From assembly GCA_021613335.1 (NCBI GenBank), contig JAJTWR010000344.1:387501-451500 (forward strand): a DNA stretch of 64,000 bases, written 5' to 3'. Below are positions 11,230 to 22,920 of this stretch, piece after piece (the stretch's first letter is position 1; each line of letters opens with the position of its first letter). The position numbers were made by a program, and so were the translations under genes. The notes under the pieces are model-generated. The model had not been told where the DNA came from. It saw only the letters and a program-made list of their open reading frames with translations, and ran no database searches. The DNA is from Whitmania pigra (taxonomy: Eukaryota > Annelida > Clitellata > Hirudinida > Haemopidae).

Positions 11230-11400
11230 TATGGTGATGAGGCTTCAGAGCCATTGAATGACATTGATGAAATTTCAGAATTTTTGTCAGATGAAAATTT
11301 CGACGACAATGAGGATATTCTTCAGGACAATCATGTTTTAGGAACAACGCAAACTGGGTTTAATGATTTTTTTAAATGGTAATAAAACTGTAAAAATGTC
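11230..11400 (+). pseudogene. hAT transposase acidic segment
   Basis: A short frame 'DEISEFLSDENFDDNEDILQ' is nearly identical to 21760-21830. It belongs to the outer hAT and resumes after the LINE insertion. Confidence 0.6.
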
Positions 11401-11759
11401 ATAAATTAATGTTGGCTGTTAATTTCATTGTGTTTTGCTCGAAAAAATTTGCGAAGCTATGGCAGCAGTAAATTTTGGAAGATTTGATTCGATTTGGGAT
11501 TTGATTTGATTTGGAATTTTGAGATACTATTTGAGATTTGATTTGATTTGGAATTTTGAGATACTATTTGAGATTTGAATCATTTTACAAATGATTTGAG
11601 ATTTGACCATTGAGATTCGATTTGAGATTTGCCCATCACTGCCCCGTGATGTTGTTAACTCCATGACACTACTTTTGAAGGTTCAATATCGGCAGTTGGC
11701 TTTTGTGATTCTTGACATTTGTGTAATAAATATCAGACACCATAAAGCAGGCTTCGGCG

Positions 11760-12560
11760 GTCGGACACAGCTTGACCTCCTATTTGACGAGTCGAGTCGA
11801 GAGACGGACCGAACACGAATTTTCAAAAAACTGTTTGACCCGCTCTGCACTCGACTCGTCAAGAAATTTAGTTTTCACATTTAATGAGTCAAAGCGAGTC
11901 AGAGCTAAAATTTCATCTACGTACAAATTAATTTTTGACTTATTTTTAGTATGAAAAAGTATTATCTGTTTAAAAACATTTTTCAATACAAATTATTTTT
12001 AAATTTTGTAATTTCCATACTCTTTAAAAATTTCAAATTCTTTCAAAAAAGTCTCTTTCTGAAAATAACAAGCGTCGGTAACGTTTCCTGTTCTGTCTGT
12101 GGGCCATTATATTTTTAGAGATATCACAATTTTTATGAATTATGTCTGATGTTAAATCAAGAATTATCCATGCTAAACAGAAGAAACGCTATATCACGAA
12201 TTCTTCCCAGTTTATGATAGTCATAAATTCAATAAAAAAAAAGTTAAAGTTATCCAATGAAGACTTTGAGAATGACATTAAAGAAAGCCAGAAAAGAAAC
12301 TGGGAGCCAACCTTATGTACTTTCAGGAACATCAATGACAAGAACGTTTATTCTCAATTCAGATTGTGAATAAATAAAGCAAATTATTTTACAAAAAAAT
12401 CAAACAATATACATTAAAGTCATTATAACTACAAAGGAAGTTTATTTTTCTCATCATCCTAAATGGTTCAAAACGGACTATAACGAATCATAACGAGCTT
12501 TGACCGATTCGACTCGCTTTAAATTAAGAATTTAACGGCAAGATTATAATCTTCCAATTC
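11760..12560. repeat. Probable non-autonomous DNA element with GAGTCGAGTC words
   Basis: Starts near 'ggcggtcggacacagcttga' and is bounded by inverted GACTCGTC/GACGAGTCGAGTCG and GCGAGTC words (11790-11900, 12490-12525). A short plus-strand frame at 12142-12369 is not recognised. The structure resembles the other word-array hATs here, but no TSD or full termini were identified. Confidence 0.3.
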
Positions 12561-12586
12561 AAGTTGTTTGAAATTTGACACGAATT

Positions 12587-12710
12587 TGCAACCAATTAAG
12601 TTCCATAGTTTAATGTATGAGAATGTTGCTCATAATGCACCTTTTTTCTACATTGTTTAGTGCATATAATCAGTGAGGTCATCGGGTTTGGTGCGGGAAA
12701 CTTGTGGTGT
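12587..12710. repeat. Dispersed repeat, copy 2
   Basis: Same-orientation match to 1-110, ending 'ggtgcgggaaact', directly followed by a hAT-like terminus at 12719. Confidence 0.55.
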
Positions 12711-12718
12711 GACCCGAC

Positions 12719-13516
12719 CAGAGATGGTCACTAAGTTTTTTTAAACTTTAACTAAACTATCAACTAAAAAAATTTAATTAAACTATTAGTTACAACTGTT
12801 TTAAAAAAGTTGTCAACTAAAAAAAATAGTTAAACTTATTTGTCAAATTTCTGGCATATTTATTTTATCAAACTATCAGTGGACAAAATGAATCACCAAT
12901 TTTATTTCGCACCAATAAAACCGCAATTAGAAACCAAAATTTATGACATGATAACTTTTAGACTGAAATTTCCTTCTGATTTTCATCTACGAGCAGTCAA
13001 CACCTGTGCAGCTGCACCGAACAGTCTTTCAACAGCTGCAGAACTTGGATATATAAACCTTATTGGTTTGAAAAATTCAGAAAAGCTCAAATCTAATGTG
13101 TGAAATAAAATTAGAGCTGGAATTATTGCCGCAGACCCGTTTATTCAGACAAAATTGGCATCTTGCGCTGAAATTGTTACTATCTTAATGGCCGTCTTTT
13201 AATTTAACATCTGTGAAGCAAGTTTTCACTATCACACTATTCATTTTAATACTTATCGACCACTAACACGCCGCAATCGAAATGAGAGGAAAACATGAGC
13301 TTAAACAATGGCTAGGTCAGTCCAAACCACAGAAAAATAAGAAAGTATAATTTTAAAAATTTTACTAACTAAACTTTTCAGTTAGTAACTAAAAAAAATT
13401 GGTTAGACTATAATTTTAAATTAAACTTTTTTGATTTAGTTAAACTTTTCTTGTGACGAAAAAAAATAGTTAAACTATTAGTTAGTAACTTTTTAGTTAA
13501 CTTTTGCCCACCACTG
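12719..13516. mobile_element. hAT-like non-autonomous element with TTAGTTAACT word arrays
   Basis: Left end 'cagagatggtcactaag', right end inverted '..ttgcccaccactg'. Both ends are filled with ACTAACTAAACT/AGTTTAGTTAGT words (12728-12845, 13360-13500). Internal short ORFs are unconvincing, and the flanking 8-mers agree at only 5 of 8 positions. It is a member of the same structural class as the elements at 3022, 3445, 5576 and 61885. Confidence 0.6.
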
Positions 13517-13616
13517 CTCCCTACGTTCCCTCTAAGCTGCGCGACACTTGACAAGGAAACCCAGTGATTTTTAAAGTCATTGCGTGATGTACATTTGATG
13601 GAAACCAAGAATCAAT

Positions 13617-13740
13617 TTTAAGTAGAGTCCGACCGAAAATTATTTTTGGGATGGGACCGAAAACGAAAATAGACCGAATAGCAAAAATTGCTTCACACCG
13701 AAAAAGAATAAAAATAAATGAAAACTGAAACCGATTTACT
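13617..13740. repeat. hAT-like terminus (GACCGAAAA words)
   Basis: Sequence 'agagtccgaccgaaaatt' followed by repeated GACCGAAAACGAAAA words. The inverted counterpart 'ttggtcgatctcta' with the same words lies at 38340-38483. These look like solo ends of one family. Confidence 0.4.
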
Positions 13741-13749
13741 AAGTTACGG

Positions 13750-14075
13750 CGTGCGTTGTGGTGTAGAGGATTGCGTGCCTGCGAATGACGGTGAAATCAA
13801 GTCGTTACGTGTCGTGTTCGCAACCTAGCTCGCACCTCCAGGGAGCGCCCTCTTTACATTTATTTGATTATAGTCCTTTGCATAACTTGATTATAGTCCT
13901 CGGATAGGGGCGCTATATAAATGGTGGATCGATTAAGAAGCCTTCACATCCTGTTGGGATATATAAAGCACTCAAAAAATCGGCTAAAATACTAACGGGT
14001 TTAAGTCCAAATCATCTCAGTTATGCAACGGACTATAATCAAATAAATAAATAAATAAATCGGCTAAAATACAAA
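13750..14075 (+). repeat. tRNA-derived SINE with adjoining LINE tails
   Basis: A box 'tggtgtagagg' (fits TRGYNNANNNG) and a B-box-like 'gttcgcaac' about 55 bp apart indicate a polymerase III tRNA-like head. A body with 'gcgctatataaatgg' follows. At 13861-13910 and 13995-14063 are LINE-tail pieces, the latter ending in (AAAT)n and matching the 3' end of the LINE at 29073-29602. Confidence 0.65.
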
Positions 14076-14349
14076 TACAAAAAATACCGTGAAAAAACGA
14101 AAACAAAAATAAATTAAACTACTTTAATTTAACATAAACAAACAAATTTCAATAATTTTACTTTATTTTTATAGAAAAGTTTTAGACAAATTTATTAAGA
14201 ACTGTATGAAAATTTATATTATGGTGAGCGATAGTCGCACATGTTTTTGCTTTGATTCCCGAGCCTTATGCGCTGACATAAAGATAATTGCGATTACTGG
14301 AGCATCACTACGCTGACCGAATATGGAAATAAATTAATCAACTGATTTC

Positions 14350-14885
14350 GGTAAAACCGTTCGAGACGGACGCACACATTTTAATGAGATGCTCTACTTT
14401 AATGAAGCTCCACCCAAAACAAATTAAGCTCCGCCTAAAATGAGTAAAAGTAAATCTTTGATCCGTAATATTTTTAGGTATATCTCTTTTTAGGGAAAAT
14501 CGGTCCGCATATTTAGGCTCCGAATAGATCCGCTCAAGTGTTAGGGTAGGGTTATGGTTAGGATTAGGGGATAGGGTAAGGTTAGGGGATATGGTAGAGT
14601 TATGGGTTAGGGTAGGGTTAGGATTAGGGGATAGGGTAGGGTTAGGGGTTAGGGTTAGGCAAAGCGTAAACTTTAAACACTCGATTGCTAATGTCAGACG
14701 TCAAGTATTTCCAAAATTATAATAAAACTTTATTAGAGACTTCTATGTAAATGACTTAATATATATTGCGGATAAAAGATTCACTTTTACTCATTTTAGG
14801 CGGAGTTTAATTTGTTTAGAGGTGGAGCTTTATTTTTTCTTAGCATCTCATTAAAATGTGTGCGTCCGTCTCTAACGGTTTTACC
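14350..14885. mobile_element. Palindromic MITE carrying TTAGGG-like array, copy 1
   Basis: The ends are inverted copies of 'ggtaaaaccgtt' plus 'gacggacgcacacatttta', with inverted similarity over roughly 110 bp. The centre (14541-14663) is a block of TTAGGG/TAGGGTTAGGGG variants. A second copy is at 49546-50115. No target duplication is visible at this copy. No ORF. Confidence 0.85.
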
Positions 14886-15358
14886 CAAAATAATATTGAA
14901 CTCACACTTAATGATTTTTGAGCACTGTACTTACTTAACTATCAAAAAATTCAAGTTTTCTTAATGTCAACATAAGGCACAGACATTGCCGTTTCCTACT
15001 TTCTCTAAATTAACATAAAAAATCATTATAATTAAATATGTCAGGAAATTTCATTAAGTGGAAGATTTATCATCTAAAATATTATTAGAATTCCAGCTAA
15101 TCTCTTAGTTTCTGTTGTCCCCATCCGTGGACTTTTCAGATTGGCATGTAACTTATCGATTGACAAGCAGCAAATACGAGCTTCACAATTGGCACTTTGA
15201 GACATGATATTAGCTAGGCTGGAGTTTGCCGACTCCTGTACTAGTGAGCCTCAAAGTCTCAAAACAAAGACGGAATTGTCTCACCGACGCAAAAGCTTTG
15301 ACCACCCGGCTACTGGCACCCAAAAAAATTATTGCAATAATAATTATATTAACATTAA
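14886..15358. other. Intergenic, no gene seen
   Basis: No supportable gene between the MITE and the last open frame of the coiled-coil gene. Confidence 0.3.
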
Positions 15359-18300
15359 CTATGCTAACTGACCTTGTTTATTACGACATTGAGGCATTTT
15401 ATATGTATGGGAAGCAATCATTATTATCAATAAGAAATGGCCTCCAACTTGTGAATGAAGATCTCTGATAACCAGACACTCTTGAGACCTAGAACAAGTT
15501 TGGTTTCCTTTTTTTGTCCCATTTTGCATTGCCTGAGCTAGTAAATTCTTATAATGAGCCAGCTGCGTGAAAAGCATATGTTAGCTTAACATTAGACAAG
15601 ATTCAATAACATTCAAAATTTAACCTCTTTCTTAAGACATTCACTTTCATACTTGTACTCTGACTCCAATTTAGTCCTCTCAAAATTATGCACTTTTATT
15701 AAGTTGTCATAATCTGTTTTGCACTTGTTCAAGGAAAATGCAAGATTAGCTGCTGTTCTTGACAGTTCTTTTTGCAAAGATGCTACAAGTTCTTGATAAG
15801 AACCAAGTTCTTTATGGTAACCATCTCTCTGAGCAAAAGAAATTTGATGATAAATAATGAGGAACGATGAAAAACTATTTCTACAATCAACTTCAGAGCA
15901 TAGTTGTGCTGCAGTTTCCTTCAGAAGCTTTTCAATGTCTATCTTTTCAATAGAAATGTTTTCAACTGGAGATAACAAAGCAAATGTTAAGTCTGAAAAT
16001 TTAATATTTACAAAGACTGAAAAAAACCAGATTTTTTAAGGCTGTCTAAATCTCTCAAATTTCTTTCACATTCCTGTACAATAAAATAAATGAAAGTTCA
16101 CTAGTCAAACAATTTTGTAAAAAACAAAGTACTGACTGATTCTAAATCCTCTATTTTCTGATTTCGATTAATTTGCTCCTGTTCAAGCATAGCTATAATG
16201 GCTCTGAAATTCCAAATTCATCTAACCAGTTTAGTTTTTAGTCTGCATTCATTCATGAAATAGGATACTCCCAATAAACTAAGCATAACTTCTCCTGCAC
16301 TCACTAAAACTATAAAATAATGTTATTTAAAGTTATCACTGTACTTTTTTTCTTTTACAGCATCTTCAAATTTAGCCTCTTGAGAAAACAGCTTGGTTTC
16401 AAAGCCCATCCTCATGGATTCTTCAATTTTTACCTGGAAAAGATTATTAAATTATATTGAACCAATTTTTTTTGTTAGATCAAGCATCAACACCTTATCT
16501 TCATAGGCTTCCAGTAGTTTCTGTTTCAAGATATCTTTAAAGTATAATATATTCATTATAAATAAATAATGTATTAATAATTAAATAAATCTAAAAATTA
16601 AATATGTACCAAACAAAATTATTGTTTACCATTGTCAGTTCTTAGATTCCAAATAACTGATTCTTTTTGGCTAAGTTCTTGTATTAACTTGCTTGTTTCT
16701 TCAGAATTAGAATTAATAACTTGCTCCAGCTTTTCATTTGCATTTTGAAGAATAGAAACATTTTCATTCAGTGCAACTATATCACTATCTTTTTTAGAGA
16801 GCTCCTCGTTTAGTTTTTCAAAATCAAATTGAAAGGATAGTTTGTGATCCTCATTTTCTATTTTAATTTTATCCAACATATTAAGCAAAGAAATGTTATC
16901 ATTTTCCAGCAACATTTTTTTATCTAAAACTGTATCAAGATGGGCTTTGAGTGAGTTAAGTTCAGCTACCTTCTCACTAAAAGTTGATTTATAGACTTGT
17001 AATTCTTGATCAAGGTCCTTAATTTGACGACTTAATTCTTCTCTCTCATGCTTAACCAATACCATCTCTTTATTCAGACTAAGAGCATCTGACTCAAATT
17101 TTGCATTTATGAATTTTATGTCATTGACTTCTTTTTCAAGATATGCACATTTGTTTCCATACTCTGACACTGATGCCAACGTCTGCTCAAGAGATTTGGT
17201 TTTTTCATTCAGCTCAATTTGTAATTTCATTCTCGTTTCTTGATAACAAGATAATTTTGCTGACATTTCATCAATTTGCTGATGTAACTCATCATTTAAA
17301 GACTTCATGTCAAATATTTCTGCATATTTCTCATCTATCTGAATAAAATATGTTGAGTTGTAATTACACACATTGCAGCTTTAATAAGAAATAGCACTTT
17401 TACATAAAATAAAATGCAACAAACCACCTTCTTCTGGAAATCTAATGATGTAAGATGTAGTTGTTGGACCAAATAATTATTTTCATCTTGCTTTTGCTGA
17501 TCTTCAAACAAGTTCAAAGATGTGCATTTAATAAAGTTAAAAGTATAACATAATCAAGATTTGTTAAAGATTCAAAATTGTTTCACAAAATATTAATAGT
17601 TTTTCCTTACAAATTTTACTCTATATAGAGTAAACAAACAAATATATCAATTGAAAATGCATGACAGAAAACTGAAACAAACTTAAAAGATATGTGGATT
17701 TATTTTTTTCTTCAATATCAATGGAAAGAGACTCGAACTTGGAAGTTAAATCCTATGGCAAAAAAAAAGTTTGGGAATCAAGAGCACTCACAAAATTATT
17801 AATATTGAGAGCTAATATTTATCATGAGAAATCAACAATAACAAACCCCAATCATAGTCTTATAATTTTCAAGACAAGCTCTCAAATCGGCTTTTTCGAT
17901 TTCAGCTAAAGCAACAATTATGATAAAATATAAAACCTGTATGATGTCCAACTTTGTTTGCTATTTTTTAAATAATGATGACAATCAATTAACCATTAAA
18001 TTGAAAAATAATTAAAAAAATTATCTAGCAAAGCTCAAGAAAAGTGTTATATATATTATTTCTTATATATATATATATAATATAAGAAGTCTATGGCACC
18101 CAAAGTCCTGAGATAAATTCATGTAAATAATTTTTCTAACAGGTAAGCACAAAACATAACAAAAAATAACAAGTTTATACAGAAGCCTTATTAAAATTAA
18201 AATGATTAAATTTAACTTAGATACATTACACATATTTCTAAGAATATGGTTTGATAATAGAAGTTTTATTTTAGTAGTTTATTTTTAAGTTTAACATATA

Positions 18301-19299
18301 ATTCCAAAGAATTTTGTTAAATGTGATAGATTACTAGAAAATAAATTAGATGAGAGGCATTAAAGGGATTTCCAATAAGATGTCAAGCCATTTTGTAAAT
18401 TTTTAACTTCTACCATCTAGACAATTGATCATTAAACTTGAAGTCAAACTAAGACACTTATAAGGACATACAAAAATGTCTTGGCAATTTGTACATAAAT
18501 CCTAATCTATACTATTTTATATAACTATAAACGGATGAAAGGCCATCAAAGAAACTCCTCTAGTGGGATTAGGCAATAAAATAATAAAATGACAATCATT
18601 TTTTTTCATAAATAACAAGAACACATTTACCCTTTTCCAGTTGACTATTCATTCGGCTGACATAACTTTTCAATTCATAGCATAACTCTCTATTTGCAGA
18701 ATTTCTGAGCAATATTTTAATAATGAGTGGAATTTCCACATGATAATTCTGCTAAAGCATATTGCATACTTGGATAATATATCTTGTTTGCTTTCCTCTT
18801 CTTGTTGAATTTTGAAATTTAAGATTTTTGATTCTTTCTGCAAAATAATACAAATACAGATCTACAGTCAAAATCTTTACATGAAAACATCTTGACAACG
18901 AAAAATGTTTTGCAGCATTTTGAGAATGTCATTTAGAAATTTAAAATTAAAGTGCAGAAACAGCATACTTGACTCTGAGTCAACCTGGCTCTCAAACTGC
19001 CAATTATTTGAGACATTTCCGAAAGTTTTTGATCCTTCGGGTTAAAATGGAGCGATTACAAAATAAATAATAATACGTATAATCAAATGTATACAATTGA
19101 TTCAAAATTGTTACTACTGTATATAAATATAAATATATGTATATAAAGCTATAGCTTTATGCATTATATGGAAACCTTAGCAAACCTTGAGCTTGAGAAT
19201 AAAATCTGTCTGTGCTTTCCATTCTCTTATTTTGTCTGCCTCGTCGTTAAATTTGGCAAAAAGCGAGTTTTTGCAGGTATCTTTCGAAAACACATCCAT
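15359..19299 (-). CDS. SYCP1: Synaptonemal complex protein 1-like coiled-coil protein (15 exons)
   Basis: The predicted product is a long coiled coil that would form transverse filaments joining homologous chromosomes in meiosis if it is SYCP1. Exons with mutually consistent phases are 19299-19186, 19034-18969, 18837-18770, 18689-18631, 17905-17847, 17752-17683, 17501-17428, 17338-16630 (236 codons), 16534-16494, 16433-16345, 16203-16137, 16072-16027, 15965-15892 and 15828-15625. A last exon starts at 15562 and is open to a stop at 15359. The start is 'MDVFSKDTCK'. The N-terminal run 'DEADKIREWKAQTDFILKLK' followed by 'KLSEMSQIIGSLRARL' closely resembles the start of the SYCP1 coil (EA.KI..WK..T), and 'ELCYELKSYVSRMNSQLEK' fits the next block. 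The rest is heptad-rich without other domains. About 647 residues is shorter than vertebrate SYCP1 (around 975), so the 3' end may be incomplete. It could instead be another coiled-coil protein. Confidence 0.55.
18061..18085. repeat. (TA)n microsatellite
   Basis: Alternating TA run in an intron of the coiled-coil gene. Confidence 0.7.
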
Positions 19300-19599
19300 T
19301 TTCCTACAAATAGCAAAAACGTTCAATGTACACGTCCCAAAACCCAACACCATTAAAAAAAAGTTGATATCGTATCCTCCAAGCAACGAAACAAAATCGA
19401 AAGTCGGCTCACAAAGCAATAGATCAACCACTAAGCAACTCGACCGTCTGCCAGACATAAAAGCCTAGAACTACCATTTGACGATCACATATTGCACTAA
19501 GTAAAAAAAAATTATAGACATTGTTTTACATTGCATAATTATTTAAATAAATGTTTTAATTATATATTATTATGTATTCGTGATTTAATTATACGAATC

Positions 19600-19690
19600 C
19601 GTCGACCGGCTTGCGTATTCCCAAACCTTAACCAGCACCAGCCTTAGCTGATTAATATTCGTAAGCGCTTAGTAGCGGATCTAGAACAAG
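19600..19690 (-). repeat. Dispersed repeat shared with 63720-63990 and 26600-26690
   Basis: Contains the inverted form of 'cttacgaatattaatcagc' plus 'aaggctgg' found at 63781-63805. The neighbouring frame 19888-19652 (minus) is not recognised. The rest of 19300-20400 shows no gene. Confidence 0.45.
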
Positions 19691-20404
19691 CTTCAGCTTT
19701 TTCCAAGGGAGCAAACCCTCACACAACTTGAGGAGACGACCTTTATCTGATTCTAGTAAAAATTCAGGAGGGGCAAACTCTCGCAAAATATGATTATATG
19801 ACCTTTTCTGCTTCAAGTTTAAAATCAGCCAATGAAACATGCGCTGGTAAACATGCTCTCTTAAAGTTAGTGTTTCTATGACTATCAATAATTTATACTG
19901 TCATAACCGAGCAATAAACTACTAAGTTTTTATTGCAAAAATAATTAAATTTAGATTTAATTATGGTGATATTTGGTATCTTTTTCATACATCATCTCCC
20001 TAGGTTCTTTTCCAACCAATAGGCCCACAAACAGTCCCAACAAACAATCTCAGAATCCAACACAAGCTGAAGTTCTAGACACTCAAATAATCATCTTGAT
20101 TGTTCAGTTCTATTAACTGAATACTTGCTTAATAAACTTAGTGTAAAAATTTCTAGTTTTTCTGACTCCCGGGTTATTTCGGTACAATGGAGTTGTTTCA
20201 ATGTTTTGCATGAAGTTTTTGGTAAGAATTTTTCACTTTCATTTGGAGCAGCCTCCGTGCAAACAGATGACCGTTAAAACTTACTGTTCCATAAAAATAC
20301 TTCAACTGCAATAAATGCACCAAATATTTTGTTACAAAGAAGACATTTGAAATTCATAAGTTAAAGTTTTATGTAATTCGTCACTGACAACATCGTTTTA
20401 TTAT

Positions 20405-20580
20405 ACTTGTGGTGGTGCAATAATTAAGTTTATTATTTTAGAGGATTATTATACATTTACGATCTTTTGTCATGCCAAACATTCACCTCCAACAATTTTT
20501 GATAAAAGTACACTTAGTACACCAAAATACCAAGTTAAGGATATTAATATTAAGGCACCCGTCGGATATAACAATACTTC
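20405..20580 (+). repeat. Interspersed repeat, copy 1 of a local pair
   Basis: Matches 21965-22255 in the same orientation: 'aattaagtttattatt', 'gatcttttgtc', 'cacttagtacaccaa' and 'aaggcacccgtcggatataa'. The two copies are about 1.6 kb apart and the second is longer by an AT-rich insert. No ORF; class unknown. Confidence 0.55.
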
Positions 20581-20814
20581 CTAAAAAAAAGAGAGAATAT
20601 GCATATGGATGCCACAGATTAGGTTTAACATCACATCATAATATGCATCTGGAAGCTCTTTATAGAATAATAAAGCATATCCGTTGAAATCGTTGAGATT
20701 TACTAGCAAACGAGATTTATTAACACACAAAGACAACACTGCAACCGATCACTGAATTTAGGAATGAATAGCTATAGCTACGCGCTCTTGGGACCAAAGA
20801 TAGTGTTAGTTATG

Positions 20815-21030
20815 TTAAGACTTTTCCGTTAGAGTTTGATTTACAATTAAGTACTTTCCAGTTGCAGTTGAAATTAGCTTTTGCGGTTTCACACACTTCT
20901 CGAAGGACCTGGTTATTTCGCCATTGACCGTAGGCAAGGGCATACGTGCAATTGCTGAGCACGTTATGCAGTGTCTCGGTCCCGCCACAGAGCCGCATTC
21001 TCTGTCTTCCACCACACCCACTTCCAAGCC
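20815..21030 (-). pseudogene. REL-LINE zinc-finger fragment
   Basis: On the minus strand 'CGGTETLHNVLSNCTYALAY' and 'NNQVLREVCETAKA' match the zinc-finger segment at 7470-7600. Both 5' and 3' flanks are lost, making it a short isolated relic of the REL-LINE family. Confidence 0.75.
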
Positions 21031-21031
21031 T

Positions 21032-21100
21032 GGATTAACCATTAGGCAAACAAGGCATATGCCTAGGGCACCACAAATCCTCAAGAAAAATGTTTTTATT
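21032..21100. repeat. DNA-transposon end, 'ggattaaccattaggc' type
   Basis: The string 'ctggattaaccattaggc' followed by 'aaacaaggcatatgcctag' looks like one end of a non-autonomous DNA element with an internal palindrome (ggcatatgcc). The other end was not found. Confidence 0.35.
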
Positions 21101-21556
21101 GTCCCGGTAGACGCGCGTAATCGACATGACATTAGCAAATCGCAAATGTAATATTGAATCGCACATTATTTAACCTTCGTCCCACAACCTGGGGGGTTAA
21201 ATACCTCCCACCCAGTTTCTTTTATATTTTTTGACTTTTTTAGGATATGTTTGTGCTACGTAACTCACTAACGCGTAACGCCAAATTCACTTCCGTTTTG
21301 GTCTGCTAGTGAAAGCAATTATGAATAGTGCTAATTTGTCGACGTGACATTGAATGACTGTATATTTGCATAACGGCTTAGAAGTACTTTGCATTTTTGA
21401 ACCTATAAAAATATTAGACTACTTACTGATGTAAATATTACTAATTTAGCTTACACAGCAAAACTTGATTTGACGAAAGTTAATGGTTACACTTTTTACT
21501 TTCATTTTCCTTTTCATCTAAGGGTTTTTAATTCTAAAAAAACCTAATATATATAT

Positions 21557-21960
21557 CAGTGATGGGCGAATCAAATCGCGATTTAGGCAAGGTTGCGATT
21601 CGATTTGAACATTGTTGGATTCGATTCTGGCCTCAGTGATTTTGATTCGATTAGATATGCCTTTTTTTGATTCGATTAGATATGCCTTTTTTTGATTCGA
21701 TTTGCTTTTTCAAAAAGGAAAATAAAAGTCAAATTAGAGAACGTGATGAGCCATTGAACGATACTGATGAAATTTCAGAGTTTTTGTCAGATGAAAATTT
21801 CGATGACAATGAGGATATTCTTCAAGACAATCATGTTTTAGGAACAACCCATCGACTTCCATGTTTTGCACATACCTTGCAGCTAGCTGTTAAAGATGCA
21901 CTAAAAACTGTTCCTTTAGCAGAGAAAATTTTAAACGAAAGCAGCGCTGTAGTTTTCTTC
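21557..21960 (+). mobile_element. Truncated hAT, second copy of the 5576 family
   Basis: The left end 'cagtgatgggcgaatcaaat' and the following 'cgcgatttaggcaaggttgc' match 5576-5620. The plus-strand frame has the acidic segment 'DEISEFLSDENFDDNEDILQ' and then 'HRLPCFAHTLQLAVKDAL', a conserved hAT transposase motif absent from the 5576 copy. The 3' half is missing, replaced by the repeat at 21965-22255. Confidence 0.8.
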
Positions 21961-21964
21961 TATA

Positions 21965-22255
21965 CAGGTGGCACAGTAATTAAGTTTATTATTGCGTAAT
22001 TAATTTTAGGTGATAATTATATTAAAAAGGTAATATAATTATTATAATATAATATAAAATTTAATTAATAATTAATTTAATTTAAAATTAATATAATATA
22101 TAATTTAATATAAAATATATTATCATAACATTTATGATCTTTTGTCTTACCAAATATGCACCTCCATTGATTATTGATATTAATAAAGTACACTTAGTAC
22201 ACCAACATACCTAGTTAACCACATTAATATTAAGGCACCCGTCGGATATAACATT
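21965..22255 (+). repeat. Interspersed repeat, copy 2 of local pair
   Basis: See 20405-20580. This copy carries an internal block of AATTTAATTAATATAAT-type simple sequence (22040-22125). Confidence 0.5.
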
Positions 22256-22271
22256 GGCTATCATAAGCATT

Positions 22272-22920
22272 CAGGGGTCTCAAACTCAAACTGCTCCGCG
22301 GGCCAAGTGATGACTTCTAAAGTTCCTCGAGGGCCGCATAGCCAGAACTTGTTTAAAATGATAAAAAGTCAATAAACAAGACAACGTAATAAGAACGCTT
22401 TACAAACTTTCTAAAATCCATTTATTATAAATGTAATGTAGTCAATTTATGTATCGTTTTTGGCGTATTTGTATTTGGTTAACTTAGGTTTCAGTCACTT
22501 TCTGTACTGACTGCTGACCTGGCAGCGTTTTGCGTCAACAAGGGCATCAATATTAAGCTTGATTTTGTGAGAAGAAACCAATCTCAGTGTTGCTTGCAAA
22601 TGTTCATTAGTGAGCTGTGACCTCAGTACAGACTTGTTAACTTTCATGGATGAGAAAAATTGTTCACATGCATATGTACTGCCAAACATTGCAAGAATCC
22701 TTGCAGTAGCAGAGAGTAACCTTGGAAATCTTTCTCGTGACTCTCGAAGGACTACGAATAAATAAGTAGGTAAGATTTTCTCCTGGTTAAGATGGCGCTT
22801 TTGCAAAAGTTCAAACACCGACAATAGAACAATTGAAAAATGTAATGTAAATTTTTATTAATATGTATTCGTCGCGGGCCGCATGAAATGCCTTTGCGGG
22901 CCGCGTGTTTGAGACCCCTG
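22272..22920 (-). mobile_element. Short hAT with CAGGGGTCTCAAAC termini
   Basis: Left end 'caggggtctcaaactcaaac', right end inverted '..gtgtttgagacccctg', with GCGGGCC-rich subterminal words on both sides. The minus-strand ORF 22824-22495 is a hAT C-terminal dimerisation segment: 'MFGSTYACEQFFSSMKVNKS' and 'LRSQLTNEHLQATLRL'. It has the style of the EPM2AIP1/FAM200-like branch. No matching 8-bp flanks. It is internally deleted and cannot be autonomous. Confidence 0.85.

Larger units (their letters stand above)
5576..11641 (+). mobile_element. hAT element (outer shell of nested block) with 8-bp TSD
   Basis: Left end 'cagtgacgggcaaatcaaat', right end inverted '..gatttgcccatcactg'. The perfect duplication 'ccccgtga' lies at 5568-5575 and 11642-11649. 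Both ends carry arrays of AATCGATTTGAGATTTG-like words. Internal remnants are an N-terminal segment at 5853-6040 (a start-like 'MSELDSRKYGILAKFFKDSQ') and an acidic segment at 11230-11340. The same left end and acidic segment recur at 21557-21960, so this is a repeated family. About 5.1 kb of it is a LINE insertion. Confidence 0.9.

Noticed and set aside
14541..14663. TTAGGG block as a chromosome end
   Set aside because: It is interstitial, degenerate and enclosed by the inverted ends of a MITE that also occurs at 49546-50115.
15857..16039. Plus-strand ORFs across 15.8-19.5 kb
   Set aside because: They are antisense shadows of the coiled-coil exons.
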